DNA of 64,000 bases from Enterovibrio qingdaonensis (GCF_028683135.1 NZ_JAJUBB010000002.1:426471-490470); one strand, 5' to 3'. Shown: positions 26,822 through 37,448, counted from the stretch's first letter. The notes: generated by a model from the letters alone, not told the origin. Program-made: numbers and translations.

Positions 26822-28156
26822 ATGACAGTCAGAAATCGAGTGATTTGGAATGAAGGGCTATTTATTAAGCCTCAGCATTTTCAGCAAATGCAACGAAACT
26901 TTGAATATCAACTTGAAGAACGGGTCGCGACGTTAAATCAGCACCTTTATGGTATTACTGACCTTGCATTTAATGCGGAATATTTAAGCTTTGGTCGAGT
27001 TGCGCTGGAAAGAGTGGGAGGTGTAATGCCAGATGGCACGGTATTTAACGTTCCAAATGAAGACACTTTGCCTACGGCATTGGAAATAAGCAGTAATGAC
27101 GTGGCAAATCAGATTGTCTATTTATCGATTCCATTAAGAAGTGATACTACGACGGAAATAAACTGGCCAGACAGTGAAATAAATGCCCGTTTTAATTCAA
27201 AAAGGCAAAACGTTAGAGATACGCATAGCCAGAATGGGGATGGTGTTGTTATTGATGTGAGTCCAGTCTGCCCGAAAATCATGCTGGAAAGTCACGATCG
27301 CAGTGCCTACGCGTCGATTGCGATTGGGCGAATCCTCGAAAAACGCCCGGATGGCAGTGTATTGCTGGATGAAACGTTCATTCCTTGTCATTTGAAAATC
27401 TCTGCGGTCCCACGACTCTATCGATTTGTCGGAGAAATGGCAGGACTGATGCACGAACGGGCGAAAAACATTGCTTATCGGTTAGGAACGCCGTCTCAAG
27501 GTGGTGTGGCTGAGGTGACGGATTTCATGTTGTTGCAGGCACTTAACCGTCTTCAGCCAATGCTTCAGCATCTGTCCAAATTACCCACGTTGCACCCCGA
27601 ACGTCTTTATGCCGAACTAAGTGCGATTTGCGGAGAGCTTTCTACATTCACCGATGAAAGCCGTTTGGCCCCGGACTTCAAAGCGTATCGACACGATCTT
27701 CCAACGGAAGCACTAAACGAATTACTGATGAAGCTGAGGCAGTCGTTAAGCATTGTATTGGAGCCTAAAGCCGTCTCTATACAGCTTCACCAACGTAAAT
27801 ATGGATTGATGGTCGCGCCAATACACGATCCTGGGTTATTGGATGATGCTGAGTTTATCGTTGCAGTGAGGGCAAAACTGCCTCAGGAAGAGCTACGTAA
27901 GCTGTTTACTCAACAGACCAAAGTGGCTTCTGTTGAGAAAATTCGTGAGCTTATTTCTCTGCAGCTTCCTGGGGTTCCTTTGTCTCCGTTACCTATTGCG
28001 CCGCGACAGTTGCCGTACCACGCGGGCTACATCTATTACCAATTGGATAAATCTAGTCAGGCCTGGAGCATGCTTATTAACGGCAGTGGTTTTGCGTTCC
28101 ACGTAGCAGGGCATATTCCGGATGTTGAACTTCAGTTTTGGGCGATTAGGAGCTAG
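26822..28156 (+). CDS. tssK: T6SS baseplate adaptor TssK
   Basis: A 444-residue trimeric adaptor joining the baseplate to the TssL-TssM membrane complex. The N-terminus VIWNEGLFIKPQHFQQ and the following YQLEERV are family signatures, and the C-terminal receptor domain ends with VELQFWAIR. It starts two bases after tssJ and its stop abuts the tssL ATG. Confidence 0.95.
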   Translation: MTVRNRVIWNEGLFIKPQHFQQMQRNFEYQLEERVATLNQHLYGITDLAFNAEYLSFGRVALERVGGVMPDGTVFNVPNEDTLPTALEISSNDVANQIVYLSIPLRSDTTTEINWPDSEINARFNSKRQNVRDTHSQNGDGVVIDVSPVCPKIMLESHDRSAYASIAIGRILEKRPDGSVLLDETFIPCHLKISAVPRLYRFVGEMAGLMHERAKNIAYRLGTPSQGGVAEVTDFMLLQALNRLQPMLQHLSKLPTLHPERLYAELSAICGELSTFTDESRLAPDFKAYRHDLPTEALNELLMKLRQSLSIVLEPKAVSIQLHQRKYGLMVAPIHDPGLLDDAEFIVAVRAKLPQEELRKLFTQQTKVASVEKIRELISLQLPGVPLSPLPIAPRQLPYHAGYIYYQLDKSSQAWSMLINGSGFAFHVAGHIPDVELQFWAIRS

Positions 28157-28948
28157 ATGGTGCAGGACATCTATCAAGAAAAAACCAAACAGCGTCATCA
28201 TCTGGATGACTTACTTTTTGATGACGTCTCGAATATCGATGCGGATCAAGATTACTGGTTCAAACTCCGTTGTAGTGAGTCAAACCGACTGATTTGTGCT
28301 GCAACACCGCTCATTGGATTAAGTTTACGCATTCGAAAATTGATGCTTTGCCACAATATCGAAGAGTTGTACAACCAAGCGGTAGAAGAAATAAAGAATA
28401 TCGAAGTTGAATTGGCTGAAAATCAATATGACCATGCCATTATTTTGGCTTACCGATACATTTTATGCACCGTTGTCGATGAAGCGGTAATGAGCACGCC
28501 TTGGGGCTCAGAGAGTTATTGGGCTGAAAACTCGTTGCTGACCTATTTTCATAATGAAACATGGGGTGGTGAGAAAGTATTCTCAATATTAACGCGATTA
28601 AAAGGCGACCCAGAAAGATATCGTCAGTTGTTAGAGTTCATTTTTATTTGTATGACGTTGGGCTTTGAAGGTCGTTATAAAGTAATGGACAAGGGAAAGG
28701 ATGAGCACAGAAAAGTGCTATTGGAATTACATGCATTACTTTCTGACAATGACGAAGAAACACACTCTAACCGTAAACCTGCCACTCATAATGTGATGCC
28801 GAAAAATTACAAGGTGAACAACAGAGTGACACCTATTGGTGTTGTTATCGGTTTTTCTTTTATGCTCCTTGCAGTATATGGCTTCTATCAAATGTCGATT
28901 AATAAAAATATCGATAGCGTATTACTGCAACTTAGCACCTTATTGTAA
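28157..28948 (+). CDS. tssL: T6SS membrane protein TssL (DotU-like), short form
   Basis: A 263-residue inner-membrane protein. The cytoplasmic DotU domain includes YRYILCTVVDEAVMSTPWG and WGGEKVFSILTRL; a single C-terminal transmembrane segment lies around 230-250 (VVIGFSFMLLAVYGFY). No peptidoglycan-binding OmpA-like extension follows, so anchoring to the wall must come from another protein. In V. cholerae the next gene is clpV; here only 80 non-coding bases separate it from vasH. Confidence 0.93.
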   Translation: MVQDIYQEKTKQRHHLDDLLFDDVSNIDADQDYWFKLRCSESNRLICAATPLIGLSLRIRKLMLCHNIEELYNQAVEEIKNIEVELAENQYDHAIILAYRYILCTVVDEAVMSTPWGSESYWAENSLLTYFHNETWGGEKVFSILTRLKGDPERYRQLLEFIFICMTLGFEGRYKVMDKGKDEHRKVLLELHALLSDNDEETHSNRKPATHNVMPKNYKVNNRVTPIGVVIGFSFMLLAVYGFYQMSINKNIDSVLLQLSTLL

Positions 28949-29028
28949 TAAGGCACTAGTAACAAATAGAAAGCGGCTTACGAGCAATCTCTGAACTTGA
29001 ATTTGCATGACTGAACACGGAGAAAGGA

Positions 29029-30579
29029 ATGGATAAGTGGATATCTTTTGCTGCAAAAATGACCACTTTAAGAGATGTAGATGATCTCTCCAATACGTTT
29101 TGTGAATTTGGAGATTCTCTTGGTGGTATTTCTAATTGTTGGGTGCTGTACCCGTGTTCACAGGGGAGAGAGTTGCGCATTAATGCGGATGGGCTAAATC
29201 TCGCATGGAAAGTTGATGACTTTAGCCACCCGTTTTCACACGTGTTGCAGTCGGCTTCTAGCATGTTGCTTGACCCTGAAAAATTGAACTATTGGATGGG
29301 TAACGACGTTTTCAAAACGCTGGCTGTCTGTCGCCAGTTAAAAGACAGTCTATTGATAACGCCTTTTGTGGGAAATGACGGCGTCATTCGCGCTATCTCA
29401 GTGATGACAGGCACTTACACTAGCCTTAGCGAAGTGCTGGCGTGTGAGCATTGGAAGCACATTGCCCAAATTTACAGTAACCAGTGCGCGATGATTACGC
29501 AGCTTGGCCAAGATTCATGGCAGAAGAATGCTTTGGTCTCATCGATTGCGGAGATCCGCGAGAATGAGCATAAGCGCGAGCAAGCGTTTGAACTGAAAAA
29601 GGTGCTTATTGGTTCTAGCAAGAAAATGTCAGACATGCGCGACAAAGTCGTTAAGTCTGCTCAATCTTCGCTCAATGTGATGATTTGCGGCGAAACGGGA
29701 ACAGGAAAAGAATTGGTTGCTAAAGCAGTTCATGAGCTGTCGGTCCGTAAAGGAAAACCGTTCATTGCTATCAACTGTGCAGCTATCCCCGAGAATCTCT
29801 TAGAAAGTGAATTGTTTGGTCACGTCAAAGGTGCGTTTTCGGGCGCAGAACGGGCAAAGTCAGGACTCCTTGCAGAATCTGATGGCGGAACCCTTTTCCT
29901 CGATGAAATTGGTGATATGCCAATTAGCCTTCAAGCGAAGCTTCTGCGTGTTTTGGAGACAAAGGTCTATCGCCCTGTCGGTGGTTCAAAAGAAATCGAA
30001 GTGGACTTTAGGTTGGTGTCGGCTACCCATGTTCAGCTGGAGAAAAAAACGGAATGTGGCGAGTTTCGCCGAGACCTGTATTACCGACTGAATCAGTTTC
30101 CTATCCAGGTCCCTGCACTAAGAGAGCGACGCGAAGATATTCCTCAGTTGTGTAACAAATTCATCGAAAGCTACCGCGCTAATCAGCATGTGAATGTTGA
30201 TCGCATCAGCTATACCGCGCTTGATTTACTGAGTCGTCATCCCTTTCCGGGCAACGTGAGGGAATTAAAGAATCTGATTGAGTACGCCTGCACTTTGTCA
30301 GGTAACAGCACAGAAATCAGCCCTTGCAGTATTAGCGAGCGTCTCTTTGAACAGCGAGTGCCGTTTACAGCAAGTAATGATGAATCCGCTCCCGATAATT
30401 ATCTGGGTGTGGACATTGCAAACATAAACAATCTGAAGGCTGCCGTTCAGAACTTTGAGATCAACGTTATACGCTCGCGTCTGACAAGTTTTGGTGGTGA
30501 CCGATCTAAAGCGGCTGAAAGCCTTGGTTTGCCAAAAAGAACGCTCGCGCACAAGTGCCTGAAGATGGAGATAGATTGA
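29029..30579 (+). CDS. vasH: Sigma-54-dependent T6SS activator VasH
   Basis: A 516-residue bacterial enhancer-binding protein. It has an N-terminal GAF-like sensory region (about 1-180), then a AAA+ domain with Walker A GETGTGKE (221-228), the sigma-54 contact loop GAFSGA (269-274, Ser for the usual Thr) and Walker [13 protein letters not shown] Fis-type helix-turn-helix ends the protein ([19 protein letters not shown]). V. cholerae VasH drives transcription of hcp and other T6SS genes through sigma-54. AGAAAGGA precedes the ATG. Confidence 0.93.
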   Translation: MDKWISFAAKMTTLRDVDDLSNTFCEFGDSLGGISNCWVLYPCSQGRELRINADGLNLAWKVDDFSHPFSHVLQSASSMLLDPEKLNYWMGNDVFKTLAVCRQLKDSLLITPFVGNDGVIRAISVMTGTYTSLSEVLACEHWKHIAQIYSNQCAMITQLGQDSWQKNALVSSIAEIRENEHKREQAFELKKVLIGSSKKMSDMRDKVVKSAQSSLNVMICGETGTGKELVAKAVHELSVRKGKPFIAINCAAIPENLLESELFGHVKGAFSGAERAKSGLLAESDGGTLFLDEIGDMPISLQAKLLRVLETKVYRPVGGSKEIEVDFRLVSATHVQLEKKTECGEFRRDLYYRLNQFPIQVPALRERREDIPQLCNKFIESYRANQHVNVDRISYTALDLLSRHPFPGNVRELKNLIEYACTLSGNSTEISPCSISERLFEQRVPFTASNDESAPDNYLGVDIANINNLKAAVQNFEINVIRSRLTSFGGDRSKAAESLGLPKRTLAHKCLKMEID

Positions 30580-30582
30580 GGC

Positions 30583-31260
30583 ATGCACAGATTTCGTAGT
30601 AACGCGATGTGGAAGTTGGCTGGTGTTCTTGCGTTATTTCAGACTAGTCCTGCATTGTCGAATGCAGTGGCTGATAATCAAGTTTCTGCCGCTGAGACTT
30701 GCACCTTGATTCCATCCCGATTGGAGCGATTAGCGTGTTTTGACAAGGTATTTGATACCCCAGTTTCTCATGAGCTGGCTCTTAGTACTGCGCCGAGAAA
30801 GCCCGCTTTGTGGGTTAAGGCGGCGGAAAGTGAAAAGCGAAGACAGCCATTGCAAACCGGCTTTATTGTTAACGTTTCAGACGAGATGGAATCGATGCCC
30901 GGTGCGTGGGTGACAAGTCCTGCCGTCGTGGAAACCGACCAAGCTCCAGCCATTTTGATGTTCGGTTGTATTGACGACATTAGCCGTGTTGAGTTGGTTC
31001 TCCCAAACATGGTTAATTCGGGGCGAGTACCCATCACAACCTATGCGAAGAACAAAGACACAAGAGCATGGATGAGCGATGACTCGGGATATGTATTAAG
31101 TGCAGGACGTGGAATGCCGGCAATTGTTCTCATGAAGTCCATGCTATCGCAGTCGTCAGTTTCACTGCGTTCAAATTCTGCCATTGTTGGTGATGTACGT
31201 TTTGACATCAGCAACATTAACGAGGCGGTTAAACCTCTCAGAAAAATGTGTGGGTGGTAG
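30583..31260 (+). CDS. vasI: T6SS-associated protein VasI (TagO-like)
   Basis: A 225-residue exported protein with a signal peptide (cut near PALSNA) and the VasI pattern CTLIPSRLERLACFDKVF, in which the two cysteines and the ERL-x-CFD motif are conserved. The rest is a small beta-rich domain ending in a Cys-Gly-Trp. Its function is poorly defined in the family; it lies between vasH and tssA as in V. cholerae VCA0118. It starts three bases after the vasH stop. Confidence 0.88.
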   Translation: MHRFRSNAMWKLAGVLALFQTSPALSNAVADNQVSAAETCTLIPSRLERLACFDKVFDTPVSHELALSTAPRKPALWVKAAESEKRRQPLQTGFIVNVSDEMESMPGAWVTSPAVVETDQAPAILMFGCIDDISRVELVLPNMVNSGRVPITTYAKNKDTRAWMSDDSGYVLSAGRGMPAIVLMKSMLSQSSVSLRSNSAIVGDVRFDISNINEAVKPLRKMCGW

Positions 31261-31262
31261 AG

Positions 31263-32675
31263 GTGGATACGGAACATTACCGGAAACGACTTATTGCGCC
31301 AATCACCTCTGATAATCCAGTAGGCGACAGAATAGAAGACGATCCTGCATTGGATTTTGTTGACGCGCAGATGATGAAGATAGGCTCGCTGTCTCACAGT
31401 GAGGTGAAGTGGGATGAAGCTGAAAATCACGCGATTACGCTGCTCGAAACCAAGTCAAAAGACATAAAGCTATTGGCGCATTTACTACGTTGTCTTCAAC
31501 ACAAAGCCGATGTCGAGCGATTTGTCCTATCAATCTATTTGTTGACGGATTTTATCAATGCTTTTTGGCAAACCTGCCTTCCTGCCCCCGGGGCGAAGGG
31601 GGAGCCAGTACGGAAGCGATTTTATGGGCAAATTCTTCAGAGGACGGAAAGTAGCGCAGAAAGTTTCGACGTTTCACGTATAAGTGAAACGCAATTATCG
31701 GAGCTAAATAGCGCACTAGATGCCCTTAGTTTGGCAGCGAGTACCCATCAATTATCGAATGACAGTATTGGTACGATTACAGCAGTAATCGGTAAGCGAG
31801 TAAAAGCCACACCAGCCACTTCAGCCTCAGGTGGGACGGAAAAAAATGAAGTCTCCGAGCAAAAAAGTGATGAGAAGGGGGCTGCCAGTGACGGCCCGTT
31901 GTCATTTGACATCAGTTCGGAGAGAGCAACAAAGCTCACCTTACTGAAAGTGGCGGACTTTATGAACGAAATGGAAGGCGGACGCTCTACGTCGTTGAGA
32001 TTACGACGCTTCGCTATCTGGTTTTCGATAAGTTCCCCTCCCGAACATGATGCTGATTTTGAAACACCTTTGATGCCTGTTTCTGCAGAGCGTATCTCTG
32101 AATACGAGGATTTGTTGAATCTGAAAGCAGACCATTCTCTTTGGCGAAAAGTGGAACAGAGTTTAACAGTATCGCCGTACTGGATAGACGGGCACTACTT
32201 GAGTTACCGCATTGCCATGAAGCTTGGACTTTCCGATGCCGCTAATGCGATTGCTTCTGAAGTAAAAAGTTTTGTGCTTCGCATGCCTGTGTTGTTTGAA
32301 CTGAAGTTTAAAGGGGGAATGCCTTTTATTTCGGCGTCGACCCAACAATGGCTGAGAGAAGGCGATAAAAACCCACTGAGCGCCAGTGGAGAAACAAGCT
32401 GGGACAGCAAACGAAAAGAAGCCTTTTCCCTTGCGGAAGAGAAGGGGTTGTCTGATGCGCTCACCATGTTAAACGGTGGGCTGTCAAAAGCGGAAGAACC
32501 CAGAGATCGCTTCTACTGGCGATTACTATCAGCAGATCTTTTGGAGCACCATCAACTCACGGCAATGGCGGAACAAGAGTACGGCACCTTGCTACGCCAG
32601 ATTTCATCGATGTCACTGATCGATTGGGAGCCTTCTCTAATCAAACACCTAGAAACCATCACCGACGCAAGATAG
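31263..32675 (+). CDS. tssA: T6SS TssA-type protein (VasJ-like)
   Basis: A 470-residue protein with an N-terminal ImpA domain (ITSDNPVGDRIEDDPAL, about 10-30, through residue 120), a linker rich in Ser/Glu/Lys, and a VasJ-type C-terminal domain (WRKVEQSLTVSPYWIDGHYLS and FYWRLLSADLLEHH). TssA proteins prime baseplate and tail assembly. GTG 31263 directly follows the vasI stop and has GGGTGG upstream; GTG 31248, which would overlap vasI by 13 bases, is the longer option. tssM follows 19 bases later. Confidence 0.88.
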   Translation: MDTEHYRKRLIAPITSDNPVGDRIEDDPALDFVDAQMMKIGSLSHSEVKWDEAENHAITLLETKSKDIKLLAHLLRCLQHKADVERFVLSIYLLTDFINAFWQTCLPAPGAKGEPVRKRFYGQILQRTESSAESFDVSRISETQLSELNSALDALSLAASTHQLSNDSIGTITAVIGKRVKATPATSASGGTEKNEVSEQKSDEKGAASDGPLSFDISSERATKLTLLKVADFMNEMEGGRSTSLRLRRFAIWFSISSPPEHDADFETPLMPVSAERISEYEDLLNLKADHSLWRKVEQSLTVSPYWIDGHYLSYRIAMKLGLSDAANAIASEVKSFVLRMPVLFELKFKGGMPFISASTQQWLREGDKNPLSASGETSWDSKRKEAFSLAEEKGLSDALTMLNGGLSKAEEPRDRFYWRLLSADLLEHHQLTAMAEQEYGTLLRQISSMSLIDWEPSLIKHLETITDAR

Positions 32676-32694
32676 AGGTCAGGGAACGATTACT

Positions 32695-35600
32695 ATGTTC
32701 AGTAAGCTAAGAATACTTTTTTCCGCCATGTTACCGTCAATCAGATCGTCATTGCCTGTTCTGATGGTATTGGTGCTTATCATGTTAAACGTTGCGATTT
32801 GGTGGGCTGGCCCTTGGCTAACGATTCGTGATACCCAGCCGTTGCACTCGGTTTGGGCGCGAGCACTGGCAAGCTCTATCGTCATCCTTTTTTGGCTTGG
32901 GATATGGGGGATCAATCAATGGCGGAAGCTTTCTGTTTATCAAGATAGAGCGAGAAGAGAGGTTGAGCAGCAAGAAGACCCAATCAAACGATTTGAAGAG
33001 CAACAGGACATAGAACTTAATCGAATTGTTAAGTCGCTCAAAGACAGTTTGGGGAAGAAAGACCACCTCTACGCGCTGCCGTGGTACCTATTATTAGGTG
33101 AAGAAAATGCCGGTAAAACCAGCTTAATTAATCGGTCAGGCCAAGACTTTGGGTTTTCCTCTGCATTGCGTGCAAACCAAGAAACCAAAAGTAAAAATCC
33201 TTTTTCATTTGACTGGTGGGTTGGCGAAGATGCGGTATTAATAGACCCCGCAGGTGAGCTGATTACTCAGCGGATCACTGATGCAGATGGGCATGGTGAG
33301 ATGGAGCAAAGGCTCTGGACGCATTTCTTAAACTGGTTAAACAAAACACGTAATCGCAGACCGCTAAATGGCATTGTTGTGACCGTTGATATTGCTAAAT
33401 TAGCCAGTGCTAGCGTGAGTGAGCGAAAGGCCCATGCCGCCATTCTTCGTACGCGTCTAAACGAGTTGATGAACACGCTTTCCAATCGTCCACCTGTGTA
33501 CGTATCTTTAACTAAGCTCGATTTGCTCTATGGGTTTGCCCCGTTTTTTAGTGGACTCAAACAAAAAGAACGGGAAGAAGCACTGGGCTTTACCTTCTCA
33601 TTTAATGACAAAGATACTGACAATCAGTGGCTAGAAGAGTTTGACCGCAGCTATAGTGCATTGGTGCAGGATTTTGAGCACTTGTTGCCGACCGCCTTTA
33701 TTCAGTCTGCGGACGCGGAGCAAAGAACGGCCATTTATAGCTTCTACCGTCAGATGGCAGGACTTCAAGATGTGCTGGCTCAGTTCTTAAAATCGACGTT
33801 CAGTGCGGACCAATTTTCAACACCGCCGGTACTTCGAGGGCTGTATTTCACCTCGGTTTATCAACAAGGGGTGCCCGTCAATGCGTTTGTTGACTCGGCA
33901 GCGCGTCGATATCAGCTATCTCAAGTGGTGAATAGTGCGCAGAATGCGACGAATTCGACCACGTATTTCACTAAACGGCTTTTTAATGACGTTTTCTATC
34001 CTGAAGCGGGCCTTGCGTTAGACAGCAATACATCGCAAAAATCCTATCGTCGCTCGCTCGGGCTCACGGTGTTTGCCTGTTCGATTTTCTCTGTATTGTT
34101 GATAAGTTCCTGGCACAAGTACTACGAGTCCAACGTTAAGCATTCGGCCATTGCTCTGGCGAAGGTACAAGAGTTTGACAGAGTGACGAAAGCATCGGGC
34201 TATCCTGCAACAGGAGAGGGCCTTTTAGCGCAATTGAACCTTGTCAGAGAAGCGCAAGCTCTGATGGATGAGACCGATAACAGGAAAGTGCTGTTGTCTG
34301 GATTCGGACTTCATCAAGGTAACAAAATTGGTGTAGAGCTTGATAAAACTTATCAAGATCTGGTCGAAACGCGCTATCTGCCGGCGTTGTTACGTGTGCT
34401 CGCGTTCGATATCGCGGATGCCTCGACAGATGAAAAAACACTAACCGCCCTCAGGGTTTTCCGCATGCTGACCGATGGTTCAGGTCGCCATGGTGATGTT
34501 GTAAAAACGTACTTTGCAACAATGTGGCAAGAAAAATACGAAGGTGAGAGAGAAACACAAGATAGCCTGATGAACCACTTACAATACGCACTCGTGAAAA
34601 CCGACTTGAGCGCGAAACGTTTAGCAGGCAACACAAGGGCAAAACGCAGCCTCGCTCCTTATGATGATCTCGTTAAATCGACACAGCAGTACTTACTGAA
34701 CATTCCTTTGGAACAACGGGTCTATATGGGTCTTAAGAAAGAGGCTGCGCTGGTGTTGGGTTCGCCCATTAATCTCTCTTCGGCTATCGGCCCAGTGTTT
34801 GATGTTGTATTTACACTGAAAAACCCGAACAGAGAAGGCGTAGATATACCGAAGTTCCTGTCTCATGATGGTTTTGAGCAGTTCTTTATGCCTAAGTTAG
34901 AAACGTTGACGGATATGGCGTTGGTCGATACTTGGGTGCTCGGTCTCGCCAAAAGTACGGATTTTTCAGAGCAAGATAGACGCGCACTTCAAGAAAAAAT
35001 CAGAAACCAATACGTTGCCGATTACTCGAACAGTTGGCGTAAAGCAATAAGTAACCTGGACGTCAGGTATTTCGAAGATATCTACGATGCGGTATGGGTG
35101 CTCGAAAGTGTGGTTGGCAACCATCAGCCTTTACACCGTTTGTTGGAAGAAGTGACCGAAAACACGGATCTTTTCCCGGAGCTTCCTGAAAACGATGACG
35201 CGAGAGACGAGCTACTCAAATCCTCTGAATACCGTGTCGCTGCGATGGTTGATGGTCAGTTTACAAGGTTGAATGACCTTGCTTCTGTGCAACAAGGCGA
35301 CCCCATTTATTTCAACGAATCTGTTGAAGCGGTCTCTCAGTTGCTGGCTTACATGAGAAGGCTGACCGATGCGCAGCATGTGGGTAAAGCCGCGTTGGAA
35401 GCGACTAAATCCCGTTTGATGCTTAACGATACGGACCCGATCTATGTGCTCCAGCAAGTCTCTGATGGTTTACCGCCGCCATACAACACAATGCTACATA
35501 CCTTGGCGCAGGAAAGCTGGTTAGTCATTCAGAAAGAAGCGTTGACCTACTTGGAAGAGAAATGGGATGAGGAAGTGTATGAAGAGTTCGCTTCAAAGCT

Positions 35601-36240
35601 CGCGTCTCGTTATCCGTTTAATCAGCGTTCCAAAAAAGACGTGGCACTGGAAGATTTCGAGTCTTTCTTTGCGCCAGATGGCACCTTGTCACAGTTTTAC
35701 AATAACGATTTATCCCCCCTTATTAATAACGCCAGCAGCTTAGATATTCAGTCGGATGACGGCGTGATTGGAAAGGCTTTCGTAAAGCAATTTGAGTCGG
35801 CGAAGACCATTCAACGAGCCTTTTTTAACAGAAAAGGGGTGTTAGACGTGGCGTTTTCTATTGAACCTGTTGAATTGAGCCCTAATCAGCGTCGCTCGGT
35901 GATCAACGTTGATGGTCAGTATGTGGAATATAGCCATGGACCAAGGAAGAATATTGAGCTGATATGGCCCAACACATTGCGAAGTGAAGCGGTGAGCCGA
36001 GTGACTTTGGTGCCAATATCAATTAACCAGTCACCCAGAAGCGTTTCGGTTAAGGGACCGTGGTCATTCTTCCGGTTGTTGGACAGTGCCGAAGTGGTGA
36101 GTTCCAGTGCCACCAGTGTGGATTATGTATTTAATATCGATAATGGGAACGTAAAGTATCGACTCCATTCTGAAGAAGACAGTAATCCGTTTACCATGGC
36201 GATGTTTAAAAACTTTAAACTTTCAAAGGCGGTGTATTAA
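32695..36240 (+). CDS. tssM: T6SS inner-membrane protein TssM (IcmF/VasK)
   Basis: An 1181-residue protein forming the trans-envelope channel with TssJ and TssL. Transmembrane helices lie at about 20-40 and 58-75, with a third near 455-475. The cytoplasmic domain holds a Walker A motif GEENAGKTS (135-143), indicating an intact nucleotide site. A long periplasmic region follows, ending with the TssJ-binding beta domain (LIWPNTLRSEAVSRVTL, VKGPWSFFRLLD). Length is normal. It is the last recognisable T6SS gene; vasL, hcp and vgrG do not follow. Confidence 0.95.
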   Translation: MFSKLRILFSAMLPSIRSSLPVLMVLVLIMLNVAIWWAGPWLTIRDTQPLHSVWARALASSIVILFWLGIWGINQWRKLSVYQDRARREVEQQEDPIKRFEEQQDIELNRIVKSLKDSLGKKDHLYALPWYLLLGEENAGKTSLINRSGQDFGFSSALRANQETKSKNPFSFDWWVGEDAVLIDPAGELITQRITDADGHGEMEQRLWTHFLNWLNKTRNRRPLNGIVVTVDIAKLASASVSERKAHAAILRTRLNELMNTLSNRPPVYVSLTKLDLLYGFAPFFSGLKQKEREEALGFTFSFNDKDTDNQWLEEFDRSYSALVQDFEHLLPTAFIQSADAEQRTAIYSFYRQMAGLQDVLAQFLKSTFSADQFSTPPVLRGLYFTSVYQQGVPVNAFVDSAARRYQLSQVVNSAQNATNSTTYFTKRLFNDVFYPEAGLALDSNTSQKSYRRSLGLTVFACSIFSVLLISSWHKYYESNVKHSAIALAKVQEFDRVTKASGYPATGEGLLAQLNLVREAQALMDETDNRKVLLSGFGLHQGNKIGVELDKTYQDLVETRYLPALLRVLAFDIADASTDEKTLTALRVFRMLTDGSGRHGDVVKTYFATMWQEKYEGERETQDSLMNHLQYALVKTDLSAKRLAGNTRAKRSLAPYDDLVKSTQQYLLNIPLEQRVYMGLKKEAALVLGSPINLSSAIGPVFDVVFTLKNPNREGVDIPKFLSHDGFEQFFMPKLETLTDMALVDTWVLGLAKSTDFSEQDRRALQEKIRNQYVADYSNSWRKAISNLDVRYFEDIYDAVWVLESVVGNHQPLHRLLEEVTENTDLFPELPENDDARDELLKSSEYRVAAMVDGQFTRLNDLASVQQGDPIYFNESVEAVSQLLAYMRRLTDAQHVGKAALEATKSRLMLNDTDPIYVLQQVSDGLPPPYNTMLHTLAQESWLVIQKEALTYLEEKWDEEVYEEFASKLASRYPFNQRSKKDVALEDFESFFAPDGTLSQFYNNDLSPLINNASSLDIQSDDGVIGKAFVKQFESAKTIQRAFFNRKGVLDVAFSIEPVELSPNQRRSVINVDGQYVEYSHGPRKNIELIWPNTLRSEAVSRVTLVPISINQSPRSVSVKGPWSFFRLLDSAEVVSSSATSVDYVFNIDNGNVKYRLHSEEDSNPFTMAMFKNFKLSKAVY

Positions 36241-36273
36241 CGGACTCTACTGAGTTATACAGAGAGCAAAAAC

Positions 36274-36318
36274 ACGTTCGGGTGTTCAACCATTAGATGC
36301 TTGGTCACTCGAACGTTT
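36274..36318 (+). terminator. Probable terminator after tssM
   Basis: An 11-bp stem (36274-36284 with 36306-36316, one G-T pair) encloses a nested ACCA/TGGT fold and is followed by TTTATTT. It marks the end of the T6SS transcript. Confidence 0.55.
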
Positions 36319-36426
36319 ATTTGCGGTGTCTCATGGCCATAGCGAATGCATAAATTCAAATACGTCTTAGTGGTATGGGCGCAGTAACGTGTACAATCGC
36401 GGCCTAACCTATGTTTGACATCAGCT

Positions 36427-37326
36427 ATGAAGATCGCCCATACCCCTGTTACTGCTCACTCTTATAGCAGCCATTCGTTTTACCTCAAACGAGACGATAT
36501 GCTTCACCCTTATTTCTCAGGAAATAAAGCGCGTAAGCTCATGAGTTTACTGACATATGAAGATCCGTCAGTCACCCACCTTATCGGTTATGGGTCACCA
36601 CAGGCGAACTCTTTACTGTCTCTTGCTGCTCTCGCAAACATCAAGGGCTGGCAGTTAGAGTTTTATGTCGATCGTATACCTGCGTGGCTTCAGCAGCACC
36701 CAATCGGAAACTATCGTTTGGCGTTAGAACTGGGTGCTCGGGTCATCCCCGTTTCAACGGTCTGTGAACACAATCTGCATCCTGAAAGTTATATCCAAAC
36801 TCACCGATTAGACGACCATTGCCTGTATGTGCCAGAAGGGGGACGTTCACTGATCGCCGAAGAAGGCGTGGCAAAGCTTGCAGATGAAATTGCTGATTGG
36901 GCACAAGAACAAGCGATTGAACACTTGGTGGTTGCGTTGCCTTCAGGTACCGGAACGACAGCGTTGTTTTTGCATAAGCATTTACAGCCAAAAGGCATAG
37001 AAGTCATCACTTGTGCATGTGTTGGCGGCAAAGATTACTTGATTAAGCAGTTTGAAATGTTGGGGGAGCAGTGCTTTCCGACGATTTTGGATCCAAACAG
37101 GAATCACCATTTCGGAAAGCTATATCAAGATGATTACGAAATTTGGCAAGCTCTCAAAGAGAAAACAGGTGTAGAGTTTGACTTGTTGTACGATCCGCTG
37201 ATGTGGCATTGCTTATTGGATTGGCTACCGCAACATCCGGATAAGTCGCTTCTCTATGTTCATCAGGGTGGGTTGGTTGGTAACGAAAGTATGTTGCCAA
37301 GGTATAGGCGGAAGTTTGATGTCTGA
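36427..37326 (+). CDS. PLP-dependent ACC deaminase / D-cysteine desulfhydrase family enzyme
   Basis: A 299-residue fold-type II PLP enzyme. The cofactor lysine is in FSGNKARKLMSLL, a serine-containing GSPQANSLLSLAA binds the substrate carboxylate, and SGTGTTALFL forms the phosphate cup. The family covers 1-aminocyclopropane-1-carboxylate deaminase and D-cysteine desulfhydrase; specificity cannot be read from the sequence. ATG 36427 is chosen over TTG 36415, although neither has a strong ribosome site. It appears monocistronic. Confidence 0.8.
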   Translation: MKIAHTPVTAHSYSSHSFYLKRDDMLHPYFSGNKARKLMSLLTYEDPSVTHLIGYGSPQANSLLSLAALANIKGWQLEFYVDRIPAWLQQHPIGNYRLALELGARVIPVSTVCEHNLHPESYIQTHRLDDHCLYVPEGGRSLIAEEGVAKLADEIADWAQEQAIEHLVVALPSGTGTTALFLHKHLQPKGIEVITCACVGGKDYLIKQFEMLGEQCFPTILDPNRNHHFGKLYQDDYEIWQALKEKTGVEFDLLYDPLMWHCLLDWLPQHPDKSLLYVHQGGLVGNESMLPRYRRKFDV

Positions 37327-37448
37327 ACATTAGGGAAGAAAAACTCGCCGATGTCTCCCATGATACTGATATTTAATGTGAATATTCAGGCAAATTCAGT
37401 ACTATCACTGGCGTAATCATTTTTAAACAGGTTTAAGGATCCCGTTCC

